Source: Pontimicrobium sp. SW4
Lineage (GTDB): Bacteria > Bacteroidota > Bacteroidia > Flavobacteriales > Flavobacteriaceae
Direction: 5' to 3'
Assembly: GCF_039954625.1 (NCBI RefSeq)
Contig: NZ_CP157199.1
Coordinates: 2,542,001-2,606,000, forward strand
DNA: 64,000 nt
The notes beneath the pieces are model-generated. The model did not search any database, had not been told where the DNA came from, and was given only the letters and a program-made list of their open reading frames with translations. Position 1 is the stretch's first letter. Each line of letters opens with the position of its first letter. The translations under genes were made by a program, and so were the position numbers. Positions 34,713-43,644 of this stretch are shown one piece after another.

Positions 34713-35798
34713 TTAAGCTTCTTTAAATATCTTTTCCTGATGATTAATCGATTCTTGATGAATCGCTTTAAACATTCTTAGCACAAACTCTTCACTTAAT
34801 TTATGTTGTTCGCCTTCTAAAATCATTTTTCCTAATATTTCATTCCAACGCTTGGATTGTAATACCGCTACGTTATTGGCTTTTTTAAGTTTTCCAATAC
34901 CATCAGATACTTTCATACGTTTACCTAATACTTCAATTAATTGATGGTCTATTACATCAATTTGCGTACGTAACGTATTTATCTTGTTGTTAAACTCTGC
35001 TTCAGCTGAGGTTTCTTTTCTAATTTTAAGGTCATCCATATACTGTATTAATGCTTCTGGAGTAATTTGTTGAGCTGCATCACTCCATGCTTTATCTGGA
35101 TCATGATGAGTTTCGACCATCATTCCATCAAAATTTAAATCTAGCGCTGTTTGACATAAATCGAAAATAATATCACGCTTTCCTGCTATATGAGAAGGGT
35201 CTAATATTAGTGGTAAATCTGGAAAACGGTTTTGTAAATCAATTGGTAATTGCCATTCTGGATTATTACGATATCTTGTTTTTTCGTAAGTAGAAAATCC
35301 TCTGTGAATTACTCCTAAGTTTTTAACATCTGCAGTATAAAAACGCTCCACAGCTCCAAGCCAAAGTGCTAAATCAGGATTTACAGGATTTTTAATTAAT
35401 ACTGGTTTATCTGTTCCTTTAAGTGCTTCGGCTATTTCCTGAACTATAAAAGGGCTTACGGTAGATCTAGCTCCAATCCACAAAATATCAATATCATGTT
35501 GTAACGCTAAATCTACATGATTAGCATTTGCTACTTCTGTAGCTGTAAGCAATCCTGTTTCTTCTTTTGCTTTTTGTAACCATTTGAGACCTAAAGCGCC
35601 TACACCTTCAAAATTTCCTGGTCGTGTTCTAGGTTTCCAAATTCCTGCACGTAATACTGTAGCATCGCTATCTTTTAATTGATGTGCAATAGTTAGTACT
35701 TGCTCTTCAGTTTCTGCACTACATGGTCCTGCTATTACTAATGGATGGTCTAATCCAAAATTATCTAACCATGTTCTAAGTTCTTTTTTATTTTCCAT
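34713..35798 (-). CDS. Bifunctional DAHP synthase/chorismate mutase
   Basis: Joins PEP and erythrose 4-phosphate (first shikimate step) and converts chorismate to prephenate. The N-terminal part (about 1-265) is a type I-beta DAHP synthase (PLVIAGPCSAETEEQ near residue 20, LRAGIWKPRTRPGNFEG near 48, DPSHIAGKRD near 197). The C-terminal part (about 270-361) is an AroQ-type chorismate mutase (INTLRTQIDVIDHQLIEVLGKRM). The mutase may also sense end products. Last gene of the attenuated aromatic operon. Confidence 0.93.
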   Translation of the reverse strand: MENKKELRTWLDNFGLDHPLVIAGPCSAETEEQVLTIAHQLKDSDATVLRAGIWKPRTRPGNFEGVGALGLKWLQKAKEETGLLTATEVANANHVDLALQHDIDILWIGARSTVSPFIVQEIAEALKGTDKPVLIKNPVNPDLALWLGAVERFYTADVKNLGVIHRGFSTYEKTRYRNNPEWQLPIDLQNRFPDLPLILDPSHIAGKRDIIFDLCQTALDLNFDGMMVETHHDPDKAWSDAAQQITPEALIQYMDDLKIRKETSAEAEFNNKINTLRTQIDVIDHQLIEVLGKRMKVSDGIGKLKKANNVAVLQSKRWNEILGKMILEGEQHKLSEEFVLRMFKAIHQESINHQEKIFKEA

Positions 35799-35807
35799 AA
35801 CTTGTTT

Positions 35808-36659
35808 TTATGCAATTCCGTTAAGAATTTGTTTTATATAATTCGTGTTTTTCATTTCGTTATAAATAGCCTCAAAATCATCTTGTTGCATTAATTCTTT
35901 AAACTGCGTAAGATTATTGATGTATTCTTCTAATGTTTCAATAACATTGTCTTTATTCTGTTCAAAAATAGGTGTCCACATTTCAGGTGAGCTTTTTGCA
36001 AGTCTTACGGTAGACTCAAATCCACTACCAGCCATATCGAAAATATCGCGTTCATTTTTTTCCTTTTCGATCACTGTTTTTCCTAACATAAATGCACTAA
36101 TATGTGATAAATGCGACATATATGCAATATGTTTATCATGGGCTTTTGGCTTCATATACCTCATTCGCATCCCAATATCTGAAAATAGTTTTAATGCTTT
36201 TTCTTGAAGCTTAAAAGTAGTTTCTTCTACTTCGCAAATAATATTAGTTTTTCCTTTATACAGCCCTAGTATTGCAGCATTAGGTCCAGAAAATTCGGTT
36301 CCCGCAATAGGATGCATAGCCAAAAAGTTTCTACGTTTAGAATGGTTTTCAACTGCTAAACAAATATCTTCTTTTGTTGATCCAACATCTACGATTAATG
36401 TATTATCAGAAACCAAGTCTAATAGCTTAGGCAACTCTTTAACTGCAACATCTACAGGAATAGCCACAATTACTAAATCGGCATTTTTAATATCTTCAAT
36501 ATTGGCTTTATAATCGATAACACCTTTTTCTATAGCAATATCTAAATGCTCATCGCTTTTGTCGATTCCATAAATAGTTTTTGTTGCATCTAAATTTTTA
36601 ATATCTAATGCTAAACTTCCGCCTATTAATCCAACGCCTATGATATATATGTTTTTCAT
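35808..36659 (-). CDS. tyrA: Prephenate dehydrogenase
   Basis: Oxidises prephenate to 4-hydroxyphenylpyruvate for tyrosine. The 283 residues show the Rossmann motif IGVGLIGGSLALDI at residues 7-20, the substrate block AMHPIAGTEFSGPNAA near 118, and KAHDKHIAYMSHLSHISAFML near 183. The stop overlaps nothing, but the start overlaps the aminotransferase stop by 4 bases. Third gene of the operon. Confidence 0.93.
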   Translation of the reverse strand: MKNIYIIGVGLIGGSLALDIKNLDATKTIYGIDKSDEHLDIAIEKGVIDYKANIEDIKNADLVIVAIPVDVAVKELPKLLDLVSDNTLIVDVGSTKEDICLAVENHSKRRNFLAMHPIAGTEFSGPNAAILGLYKGKTNIICEVEETTFKLQEKALKLFSDIGMRMRYMKPKAHDKHIAYMSHLSHISAFMLGKTVIEKEKNERDIFDMAGSGFESTVRLAKSSPEMWTPIFEQNKDNVIETLEEYINNLTQFKELMQQDDFEAIYNEMKNTNYIKQILNGIA

Positions 36660-37801
36660 AATACTCTAGTTATTGCTTCTTGTATATCTTCGGTTGAAGC
36701 ACATAAAGAAAATCGTATGTAACCTTCTCCTTTGCTGCCAAAAATAGTTCCTGGAGCTACAAACAAATGATTATTTTTTAATAACACATCTATAAATTCT
36801 TCTGCTTTGGTGTAAGGTGGTAACTTTGCCCACACAAATAATCCTGAAGCATTTTTATCATACGTACAGTTTAAAGCCTCGGCTAATTCCCAAACTAGTA
36901 AACGGCGTTGTTCGTACACACTATTTAAACTTAAATACCATAATTTAGAACAACGTAATGCTTCGATAGCTCCTTTTTGAATTCCGTAAAACATTCCAGA
37001 ATCCATATTACTTTTCACTTTTAAAACATTATTGATATGCTTTCCATCTCCTAATACCATTCCTACTCTCCATCCTGCCATATTAAAGGTTTTACTAAGC
37101 GAGTTAAGCTCTATACAAACCTCCTTTGCTCCTTTTACTTTTAAGATACTTCTTGGTGCATCTGTTAGTATAAAACTGTAAGGGTTATCATTAACTATTA
37201 GAATGTTATTTCTTTTTGCAAAATCCACCAATTCTTCAAACACTTTATAATTAGCTTGCGCACCAGTTGGCATATGCGGATAGCTTAACCACATTAATTT
37301 TACTTTACTTAAATCTAACTTCTCAAGTGCTGTAATATCTGGCATCCAATTATTAGCCTCATCTAGCTCATAAAACACAGGTATAGCACCTAGTAATTTA
37401 GTAACAGATTGGTAAGTGGGATATCCAGGATTAGGAATTAACACCTCATCACCTTCATTTAGATATGCCATAGAAATGTGCATAATCCCTTCCTTACTTC
37501 CCATTAATGGTAATATCTCCGTCATTGGACTTAAATGCACTTGGAATTGTTCACGATAGAACTCAGCCATAGCATCTCTCAATTCTGGCAAACCTTGATA
37601 GCTTTGATACTTATGAGCATTAGCATCTTGCAACCCTTCAGTTATTGCTGTTATCACTTTTTGAGGTGGTTGCAAATCTGGACTACCAATTCCTAAATTT
37701 ATAATTGGTTTGCCTGCTACTTTTAGCAAATTTACTTCTCGTAATTTTTTCGAGAAGTAGTACTCCTCAACTGTATGCAATCTGTTAGCTCCTTCAATCA
37801 T
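36656..37801 (-). CDS. Class I/II aminotransferase, probably aromatic
   Basis: PLP-dependent aminotransferase of 381 residues. Visible blocks are NLGIGSPDLQPP near residue 35, NPGYPTYQSVTKLLG near 123, NDNPYSFI near 200 and the PLP lysine in NSLSKTFNMAGWRVG near 233. Placed between prephenate dehydratase and prephenate dehydrogenase, with 4-base overlaps on both sides, it most likely makes phenylalanine and tyrosine from their keto acids; the specificity is inferred from context. Confidence 0.9.
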   Translation of the reverse strand: MIEGANRLHTVEEYYFSKKLREVNLLKVAGKPIINLGIGSPDLQPPQKVITAITEGLQDANAHKYQSYQGLPELRDAMAEFYREQFQVHLSPMTEILPLMGSKEGIMHISMAYLNEGDEVLIPNPGYPTYQSVTKLLGAIPVFYELDEANNWMPDITALEKLDLSKVKLMWLSYPHMPTGAQANYKVFEELVDFAKRNNILIVNDNPYSFILTDAPRSILKVKGAKEVCIELNSLSKTFNMAGWRVGMVLGDGKHINNVLKVKSNMDSGMFYGIQKGAIEALRCSKLWYLSLNSVYEQRRLLVWELAEALNCTYDKNASGLFVWAKLPPYTKAEEFIDVLLKNNHLFVAPGTIFGSKGEGYIRFSLCASTEDIQEAITRVL

Positions 37802-38625
37802 AACTTTGCATTTATATACTCCCCTAAAACTTTAAAATCTTCTGCCATGATATTCATAATGGATTTTGCCTTTACATAATCTTCATAGGCGTCAAAAGTA
37901 ACATCTACAAAAAATGCATATTTCCAAGGGGTTTCTATTTTTGGCAACGATTGTATTTTGGTTAAATTCAATTTACAATCACTCATTACATTGAGCATTG
38001 CTGCTAAGCTTCCTCGTTTATGATCTAATTCAAATTTAAGCGATGCTTTATTTATTTTATTTTCTGGGATTTCAGAATTTGTGCGTTTTACAATAACAAA
38101 TCGTGTTTCGTTGTGCTTAATTGTTTGAATACTTTTAGCGAGTATCTCAACTTCAAAAATTTCTGCAGCCATTTCAGTGGCGATAGCACCAATATGTTTT
38201 AATTGATTCTCTTGAATACGTTGCGCAACTTCGGCCGTATCTTTATCTTCAACTAATTTAATATGTGGATATTCTTTAAAAAACTCTTTACACTGAAGCA
38301 ATGCCATTGGATGTGAATAAACTTCACGAATATCTTTAATAGACTGTCCAGGAAGTGCCATCAAATTATGTTGAATATCTAAGTATTGCTCTCCAACAAT
38401 ATGTAAGTTTTGATCATCAATTAATGCATAATTTGGAATAATAGAACCTGCAATAGAATTTTCTATTGCCATAATTGCTGCATCGCACTTTTTAGTAATT
38501 AAATTGTCAACTACCTCATCAAATGACAAGCACTCCATAACGGAGACACCATTGTTAAAATACTGTTGAGATACAATATAGTGGTTCGATCCTTTTACGC
38601 CTTGTATAGCTACTGATTTAATCAT
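37798..38625 (-). CDS. pheA: Prephenate dehydratase
   Basis: Converts prephenate to phenylpyruvate. The catalytic domain (about 1-175) ends with NETRFVIVKR, which holds the Thr-Arg-Phe motif, and is followed by an ACT domain (about 193-275; LKFELDHKRGSLAAMLNVM) that usually binds phenylalanine. The start is set at 38625 (MIKSVAIQGVKGSNH): an in-frame ATG at 38652 lies inside the loop of the attenuator hairpin and would be an artefact. First structural gene of the operon. Confidence 0.94.
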   Translation of the reverse strand: MIKSVAIQGVKGSNHYIVSQQYFNNGVSVMECLSFDEVVDNLITKKCDAAIMAIENSIAGSIIPNYALIDDQNLHIVGEQYLDIQHNLMALPGQSIKDIREVYSHPMALLQCKEFFKEYPHIKLVEDKDTAEVAQRIQENQLKHIGAIATEMAAEIFEVEILAKSIQTIKHNETRFVIVKRTNSEIPENKINKASLKFELDHKRGSLAAMLNVMSDCKLNLTKIQSLPKIETPWKYAFFVDVTFDAYEDYVKAKSIMNIMAEDFKVLGEYINAKL

Positions 38626-38629
38626 ATTC

Positions 38630-38660
38630 AAAAAAAAAGTCTCGATTTTCATCGAGACTT
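38630..38660 (-). terminator. Attenuator terminator of the aromatic operon
   Basis: On the minus strand AAGTCTCGAT, loop GAAA, ATCGAGACTT gives a perfect 10-base stem with a GNRA-type tetraloop, followed by a T run (T9 counting the last two stem bases). It ends 4 bases before the pheA ATG. The 5' arm core GTCTCG (38658-38653) can instead pair with CGAGAC at 38702-38697 near the end of the leader peptide frame, giving an antiterminator. Confidence 0.9.
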
Positions 38661-38683
38661 ACATTTAAATTTATATCTATAAA

Positions 38684-38758
38684 TTACACATATAACGTCT
38701 CGTTTCTTTTGCTAAAAAAGAAATAAAACCAGTTAAAATATGTGAAATTTGTTGTCAT
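38684..38758 (-). CDS. Phe/Tyr/Trp-rich leader peptide of the aromatic operon
   Basis: A 24-codon frame on the minus strand reads MTTNFTYFNWFYFFF and ends SKRNETLYV, stop at 38686-38684. Nine of residues 5-15 are aromatic: six Phe, two Tyr and one Trp. It precedes the attenuator hairpin in the manner of PheL of enterobacteria. Codons 5-9 contain CACATAT-TTT-AAC (38744-38732), which can pair with GTT-ATATGTG (38696-38687) to form the 1:2 hairpin. Stalling at codons 10-15 would cover segment 1, free segment 2 to pair with segment 3 and allow transcription of pheA and the genes after it. Confidence 0.88.
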   Translation of the reverse strand: MTTNFTYFNWFYFFFSKRNETLYV

Positions 38759-38820
38759 TATTATATTTTGATGGAGCTAATGTAACTATTATTTTCAAAA
38801 ATCAAAATACTAAAGCATTT

Positions 38821-38841
38821 TTTTAGGTGTTTTACCTAAAA
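38821..38841. repeat. Inverted repeat in the leader-gldA intergenic region
   Basis: TTTTAGGT and ACCTAAAA are exact 8-base arms around GTTTT. It lies 43 bases before gldA and 63 bases before the leader peptide on the other strand. It is not followed by a uridine run in either direction, so an operator is more likely than a terminator. Confidence 0.4.
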
Positions 38842-38883
38842 TAAAGTTTATTTAATGTTTATTTTTGATTAAATATTTTTTGC

Positions 38884-39777
38884 ATGTCAATAAAAGTAGA
38901 GCAACTCACTAAGATTTACGGAAACCAAAAAGCGCTTAACAATATAAGTTTTGAAGTTAAAAAACCTGAAGTTGTTGGTTTTTTAGGGCCTAATGGTGCT
39001 GGAAAATCAACCATGATGAAAATATTGACTACATATATTAATGCTACTACAGGTGCTGCTAAGGTTAATGATTTTGATGTCACTACCGAAACCAAAAAAG
39101 TACAACAAAGTGTTGGGTATTTACCAGAGCATAATCCTTTGTACTTAGATATGTATGTAAAAGAATATTTAGCGTTTAATGCTAAAATCTATAAAGTTTC
39201 AAAATCACGAATAGATGAAGTTATTGAACTTACAGGATTGACGCCTGAATCTCATAAAACTATTGGACAACTATCTAAAGGGTATCGCCAGCGTGTAGGA
39301 TTAGCCAATGCCTTATTACACAATCCTGATGTATTGATACTAGATGAGCCAACCACAGGTTTAGACCCAAACCAATTGGTCGATATTAGAAACCTCATTA
39401 AAACCATTGGAAAGGAAAAAACCGTGTTTTTATCTACTCATATTATGCAAGAGGTAGAAGCTATGTGTGACCGTGTGATTATTATTAATAAAGGAGAAAT
39501 TGTTACTAACAAAACCTTAAAAGAACTTAGAGAAGGTTCTCAACAAGTAATTGTTGTGGCTTTTGATTATAGGGTTGAAGAAGCTTTTTTAAAGAGTATA
39601 CCTAAAGTTGTTAAAATTGAAAATTTATATGACTTTATGTATGAAATCACCTTTGATTCAACCGAAGATATGCGCTCTTACGTATTTGATTTCGCACACG
39701 ATAATGGTTTAAAAATTCTACAATTAAACCAAAAGAGCACCAGTTTGGAAAGTTTGTTTAGGGAGTTGACGAGTTAA
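38884..39777 (+). CDS. gldA: Gliding motility ABC transporter ATP-binding protein GldA
   Basis: ATP-binding subunit of the GldAFG-type transporter. The 297 residues show Walker A (GPNGAGKSTM near residue 38), the Q-loop region, the signature LSKGYRQRVGLANALL near 136, Walker B with LILDEPTTGLDP near 156 and the switch His (LSTHIMQEVEAMCD near 188). The sequence agrees closely with GldA of Flavobacterium as I remember it, including YLPEHNPLYLDMYVKEYLAFNA. The permease genes gldF and gldG are not adjacent here. Confidence 0.88.
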   Translation: MSIKVEQLTKIYGNQKALNNISFEVKKPEVVGFLGPNGAGKSTMMKILTTYINATTGAAKVNDFDVTTETKKVQQSVGYLPEHNPLYLDMYVKEYLAFNAKIYKVSKSRIDEVIELTGLTPESHKTIGQLSKGYRQRVGLANALLHNPDVLILDEPTTGLDPNQLVDIRNLIKTIGKEKTVFLSTHIMQEVEAMCDRVIIINKGEIVTNKTLKELREGSQQVIVVAFDYRVEEAFLKSIPKVVKIENLYDFMYEITFDSTEDMRSYVFDFAHDNGLKILQLNQKSTSLESLFRELTS

Positions 39778-39862
39778 CTAACTCAAAATATAGTTTCACT
39801 CATTATAGTTTTTCGATAAATCAATGAGTAATTATCTTGACATAGTATTCAACAATTTTTAA

Positions 39863-40750
39863 ATGAAAAAATCTTTACTTTTAATATTATTTCTGCTTAG
39901 TATTGTCCTGCATAGTCAATCTAAAGAATACTCTGGAATTGTTAGAGATATTAGTAAAACACTACTTCCTGGTGTCAGAGTAACCATTAAAGGAACTCAA
40001 ATAAACACTGAAACTAATTTCGATGGCTATTTTAAAATAACTATCCCTAATTCTTTAGATATTTTAACTTTTTCGGCGATTGGAATGCAAAATTTAGATT
40101 ATAAAGTTGGAATCAATAAAAATATTGAAATACTTCTTGAAGAGTTTTCTACTGAAACTAAATTCTTGGATATAGGACTTATCTACGATTCGCCTAATTC
40201 AATCTTTGGTGCTTCAATAAGTAATGATATCGAAATTCAACCATTAGTACATTTTGAAGAATTAAGAACAGATTTTTTATATAAATTAAGTGGTCAAACT
40301 AATTTTAAAAATGATTATACTTTTAAAACAAATCTCTCACTAAATTATCCAAATCGACACTTAAACATAGCTTCAATTGAGTTTTCTCAAAAAAACCTAT
40401 ACTCTAAAGATTTATTTTACAGAGACCTCAGTCTTATTGGTTCTACTTATTTAAAATTTAGCAATATAGCTTTAGTGTTAAAAATTGGTCATCAAAAATT
40501 TAACAAACAAAATAACTTTGGAACATCAATTGGGCTCCAAAAAATTCATCCAAATGTTTATTATGGATTCCAATTTAGTTATTACTCAGACTATTTTAAT
40601 TATTTAGGTTTTATAAAAGGGTTTTTATTTGAAGATAAAGTAGGTTTCAATATTGTTTATGAAAAAATAAACAACTTCGGTTTTCTTAATTTTGGGATTT
40701 CTTTAATCTTTATAAAAACGACAACAAATAACGTAGTAATAAGCAATTAA
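39863..40750 (+). CDS. Outer-membrane protein with carboxypeptidase D regulatory-like domain
   Basis: A signal peptide (MKKSLLLILFLLSIVLHSQS) is followed by a small beta-sandwich of the CarboxypepD_reg-like kind (EYSGIVRDISKTLLPGVRVTIKGT, then TETNFDGYFKI, about residues 22-95), common at the N-terminus of Bacteroidota outer-membrane proteins. The remaining 190 residues alternate polar and hydrophobic with many aromatics and look like a small beta-barrel. No plug domain as in SusC/TonB receptors. Function unknown. Confidence 0.72.
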   Translation: MKKSLLLILFLLSIVLHSQSKEYSGIVRDISKTLLPGVRVTIKGTQINTETNFDGYFKITIPNSLDILTFSAIGMQNLDYKVGINKNIEILLEEFSTETKFLDIGLIYDSPNSIFGASISNDIEIQPLVHFEELRTDFLYKLSGQTNFKNDYTFKTNLSLNYPNRHLNIASIEFSQKNLYSKDLFYRDLSLIGSTYLKFSNIALVLKIGHQKFNKQNNFGTSIGLQKIHPNVYYGFQFSYYSDYFNYLGFIKGFLFEDKVGFNIVYEKINNFGFLNFGISLIFIKTTTNNVVISN

Positions 40751-40752
40751 AT

Positions 40753-41502
40753 TCAATCCTCAAAAATAAGCTGACCAATATAAAGTTCCTCAACATTAAC
40801 TGATGGAGGTTGGTTTACAGAAATTAGATTTCCAGTACCTCGTAATTCGCCAGTAAGAGATACTTGCGGATTTACAATCATGTCGTTACTACCTCGATGA
40901 AACACATCAACGTTTTGAGCTATTAAGTTGTCTCCTTCAAAACGCCCTGCTCCTGAGAAAAATCCAACAAACAAATCATTAACCTCTCCAGAAATGTAAA
41001 ACGATGAAATATTGTTAGACACTATATGTAATTTATCACTATCTATTTGTAGTCTGAAATCGCCAATCGTAAAACTTCCAGGAGCATTAAAATCTTCCGA
41101 AATAAGTTTTAATTCTGGAAACGTAAGTACTCCATTAGACGACACTTCGTATTGCGATGAATTTCTAATCTCTCTAATATTTGGACCAGTCACATATATT
41201 TTGGTAATGCCATAGTCTCTTACATAATTACACGAATTATTATCGGTGAGTTGTAACTCATCACCAACAACTATTACTTCAACATCATTTATAAGGTTTT
41301 TTCCTGTTTCTATTATTACTTCATACTCTAAACCTTCTTTTACAATAAGTTCTATGTCGCGATTGACTAAAATCTTATCAAACGAGTTTACCGTAACTTC
41401 TTGCTGCACAATATTTCCTTTGGTTTGAAAACAATCGGAAGTGTCTTCGCTGTTACAAGCAAAAAATAATACTATAATAAGTAAGTATACTATTCTCTTC
41501 AT
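40753..41502 (-). CDS. GIN-domain (DUF2807) lipoprotein
   Basis: The start at 41502 gives a lipoprotein signal (MKRIVYLLIIVLFFACNSE). A longer reading from 41532 would take its first ten residues from the hairpin repeat and is rejected. The mature part is a repetitive beta-helix of the head-GIN/DUF2807 type (FDKILVNRDIELIVKEG; YVTGPNIREIRNSSQYEV), thought to be a surface or adhesin-like fold. Function unknown. Upstream gene in the same direction is a PagL-like enzyme. Confidence 0.8.
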   Translation of the reverse strand: MKRIVYLLIIVLFFACNSEDTSDCFQTKGNIVQQEVTVNSFDKILVNRDIELIVKEGLEYEVIIETGKNLINDVEVIVVGDELQLTDNNSCNYVRDYGITKIYVTGPNIREIRNSSQYEVSSNGVLTFPELKLISEDFNAPGSFTIGDFRLQIDSDKLHIVSNNISSFYISGEVNDLFVGFFSGAGRFEGDNLIAQNVDVFHRGSNDMIVNPQVSLTGELRGTGNLISVNQPPSVNVEELYIGQLIFED

Positions 41503-41507
41503 AATAG

Positions 41508-41530
41508 ATTTCTGCCTTTGCAGAAATGAC
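41508..41530 (+). repeat. Dispersed hairpin repeat, copy b
   Basis: ATTTCTG, loop CCTTTG, CAGAAAT, then GAC, the same layout as copy a. It fills the 33-base gap between the acyloxyacyl hydrolase-like gene and the GIN-domain gene. Confidence 0.65.
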
Positions 41531-41535
41531 AAAAT

Positions 41536-42630
41536 TTATAATCGTATTCCTATTCCTAATTCAACTGCTTCAGCTTTAGCTGCATGCGATTTTAAGGTCA
41601 CTGCTGCAAACCATTTATTTCCAAAATAACGTTTAAACCCTATTCGTTGATATACTCTTCCTTCAAAATCAAAAGGATAATAAGCATAATACCCAAGTTG
41701 CGTTACAATAGACAACTTATTAATAAACAATTCATGACCAACAAAAATACCTAATCGCTTATAATCTGTATTAGGATCAATATTTCTATCTGGAAACGCA
41801 ACGGATTCATAGTAAATAAATTCTTTTAAAAATCTTGAAATAAAGGCATCAACTCCAAATTGGATAGCACTTTTTCTATTCAAACGTTTATCTGCATAAG
41901 CAGATACAATATAAAACGGAAATTGACCACTCCCAACCACATCACTTTCATTAACACCGCTTCTAAAAACAATATTGTATTTTATTGGTTGACTAAACTT
42001 TGCATCATCACTTAAGTCGTACTGATATTCTGGATCTTCGTCATCAAAATTATAAGTTACTCCAGCGCTAATAGTTAACGAATTGATACTTGTATTTGGT
42101 GCTTTTACATTTGCATTAGAATAGTGTATTAGAGACAAACCTGTTTGAAATCCAAAATTATCTAAAATACGTTCTCTTTTATAGTTAATCATAGCATACG
42201 TACTACTCATTAACTTAGTCCCAAAAGCAATGTTTTTATGATTGGTTTCTTTATCATAAGGATTTGTTGTATACGCTAATCCTTGACCAATACGAACCAT
42301 TAAATTTCGATTTAGAAAATAGAAATTATAATGCCCATAAAGAGCATAGTTTTTACCAAGTACTTCATTTTTAAAATTTTGATAACTGAAGGAGACACCA
42401 TAATCTGGATAATTATAGCGTTGTTCCCAAGTATTAAATCCGAATGTTTTTTTGTTCCAACTTACAATGATGCCTTCTGGATGTCCTGTTATTAAGTGCA
42501 GAATATCATCATTATGAAGTGCAATATTTCCTGAGAAATAATTGACATCTAAGGACGACTGTTTTTGTGTTTCTTGAGCTTTTACAAAAATACTAAAAAA
42601 ACACAATAAACAAATAAAGCTTTGCTTCAT
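41536..42630 (-). CDS. Acyloxyacyl hydrolase/lipid A deacylase (PagL)-like outer-membrane protein
   Basis: A signal peptide (MKQSFICLLCFFSIFVKAQ) is followed by a beta-barrel of about 345 residues. The block LSLIHYSNANVKAPNTSINSL near residue 165 resembles the PagL active-site His-Ser pair (HYSN), suggesting removal of a lipid A acyl chain. The protein is longer than PagL of Pseudomonas and has a C-terminal barrel part with ending GIGIRL. Activity is inferred from the motif only. Confidence 0.72.
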   Translation of the reverse strand: MKQSFICLLCFFSIFVKAQETQKQSSLDVNYFSGNIALHNDDILHLITGHPEGIIVSWNKKTFGFNTWEQRYNYPDYGVSFSYQNFKNEVLGKNYALYGHYNFYFLNRNLMVRIGQGLAYTTNPYDKETNHKNIAFGTKLMSSTYAMINYKRERILDNFGFQTGLSLIHYSNANVKAPNTSINSLTISAGVTYNFDDEDPEYQYDLSDDAKFSQPIKYNIVFRSGVNESDVVGSGQFPFYIVSAYADKRLNRKSAIQFGVDAFISRFLKEFIYYESVAFPDRNIDPNTDYKRLGIFVGHELFINKLSIVTQLGYYAYYPFDFEGRVYQRIGFKRYFGNKWFAAVTLKSHAAKAEAVELGIGIRL

Positions 42631-42669
42631 AAATTAACCTGATTAACAAAGCTAAAGGTAATGGATTAA

Positions 42670-43623
42670 TTAAAATATTTGAGACGCAATAGCTTTAATA
42701 TTATCACTTTTTCCCATAGAATAGTAATGCAATACAGGAACTCCAGCCGCTAAAAGTTCTTTAGATTGTTGAATACTCCATTCTACTCCTACTTGTCTAA
42801 CCTCTTTATTGCTTTTACACTTATCTATTTCTTTAATAAGATTTTCTGGTAAATCAATTTTAAACACTTGGGGTAATAATTGTAAGTGACGATTAACAGC
42901 AATAGGCTTTATGCCTGGAATAATAGGCACATTTATGCCTTCTTTTTTAGCTGCTTCAACAAAATCGAAATACTTTTTATTATCAAAAAACATTTGAGTT
43001 ACTACATAATCTGCTCCTGCGTCTACTTTTTCTTTTAAACGCTTTAAATCGGTTTGTAATGATGGCGCTTCAATATGTTTTTCAGGATATCCAGCAACTC
43101 CAATACAAAAATTTGCCTTATGGTCTGCTTCCATAACATCATGTAAATATTTACCTTTATTTAGGTTATTTATTTGATCTACCAATTGTTTTGCATACAT
43201 ATGACCTCCTTTCGAGGCTTCAAAATATTTTTGATGACTCATAGCATCACCTCGTAAAGCCATAACATTATTAATCCCTAAATAATGACAATCTACTAGC
43301 AAATATTCTGTTTCTTCTTTTGTAAAACCTCCACATAATACATGTGGAACGGTATCTACATTGTATTTATGCTTTATAGCTGCACAAATACCAACAGTTC
43401 CTGGACGCATTCTTGTTATCTTTCTATCTAATAATCCGTCTTTTTCAATATAAACATACTCCTCTCTTGACGTAGTAACATCAATAAAAGGAGGTTTAAA
43501 CTCCATTAATGGGTCTATGTTATTGTATAATTCTTGAATATTATTTCCTTTTTTAGGTGGAATAATTTCAAAAGAGAATAATGTTTTCTCGTTTGCTTTT
43601 TTTATATGCTCTGTAACTTTCAT
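42670..43623 (-). CDS. metF: Methylenetetrahydrofolate reductase
   Basis: Reduces 5,10-methylene-THF to 5-methyl-THF, the methyl donor for MetH. The 317-residue TIM barrel with FAD shows FSFEIIPPKKG near residue 17, DVTTSREEY near 48 and the FAD-binding region around VMALRGDAM near 120 and GVAGYPEKHIEAPSL near 174. It follows metH by 21 bases in the SAM-riboswitch-controlled operon. Confidence 0.95.
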   Translation of the reverse strand: MKVTEHIKKANEKTLFSFEIIPPKKGNNIQELYNNIDPLMEFKPPFIDVTTSREEYVYIEKDGLLDRKITRMRPGTVGICAAIKHKYNVDTVPHVLCGGFTKEETEYLLVDCHYLGINNVMALRGDAMSHQKYFEASKGGHMYAKQLVDQINNLNKGKYLHDVMEADHKANFCIGVAGYPEKHIEAPSLQTDLKRLKEKVDAGADYVVTQMFFDNKKYFDFVEAAKKEGINVPIIPGIKPIAVNRHLQLLPQVFKIDLPENLIKEIDKCKSNKEVRQVGVEWSIQQSKELLAAGVPVLHYYSMGKSDNIKAIASQIF

Positions 43624-43644
43624 TTATGCTACTTTTCTATATTT

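Noticed and set aside
38626..38652. Upstream start for pheA inside the hairpin
   Set aside because: The nine extra codons come from the terminator loop, 3' arm and T run; the family N-terminus begins at 38625.
41503..41532. N-terminal extension of the GIN-domain lipoprotein
   Set aside because: The extension is encoded by the dispersed hairpin repeat and would bury the lipoprotein signal.
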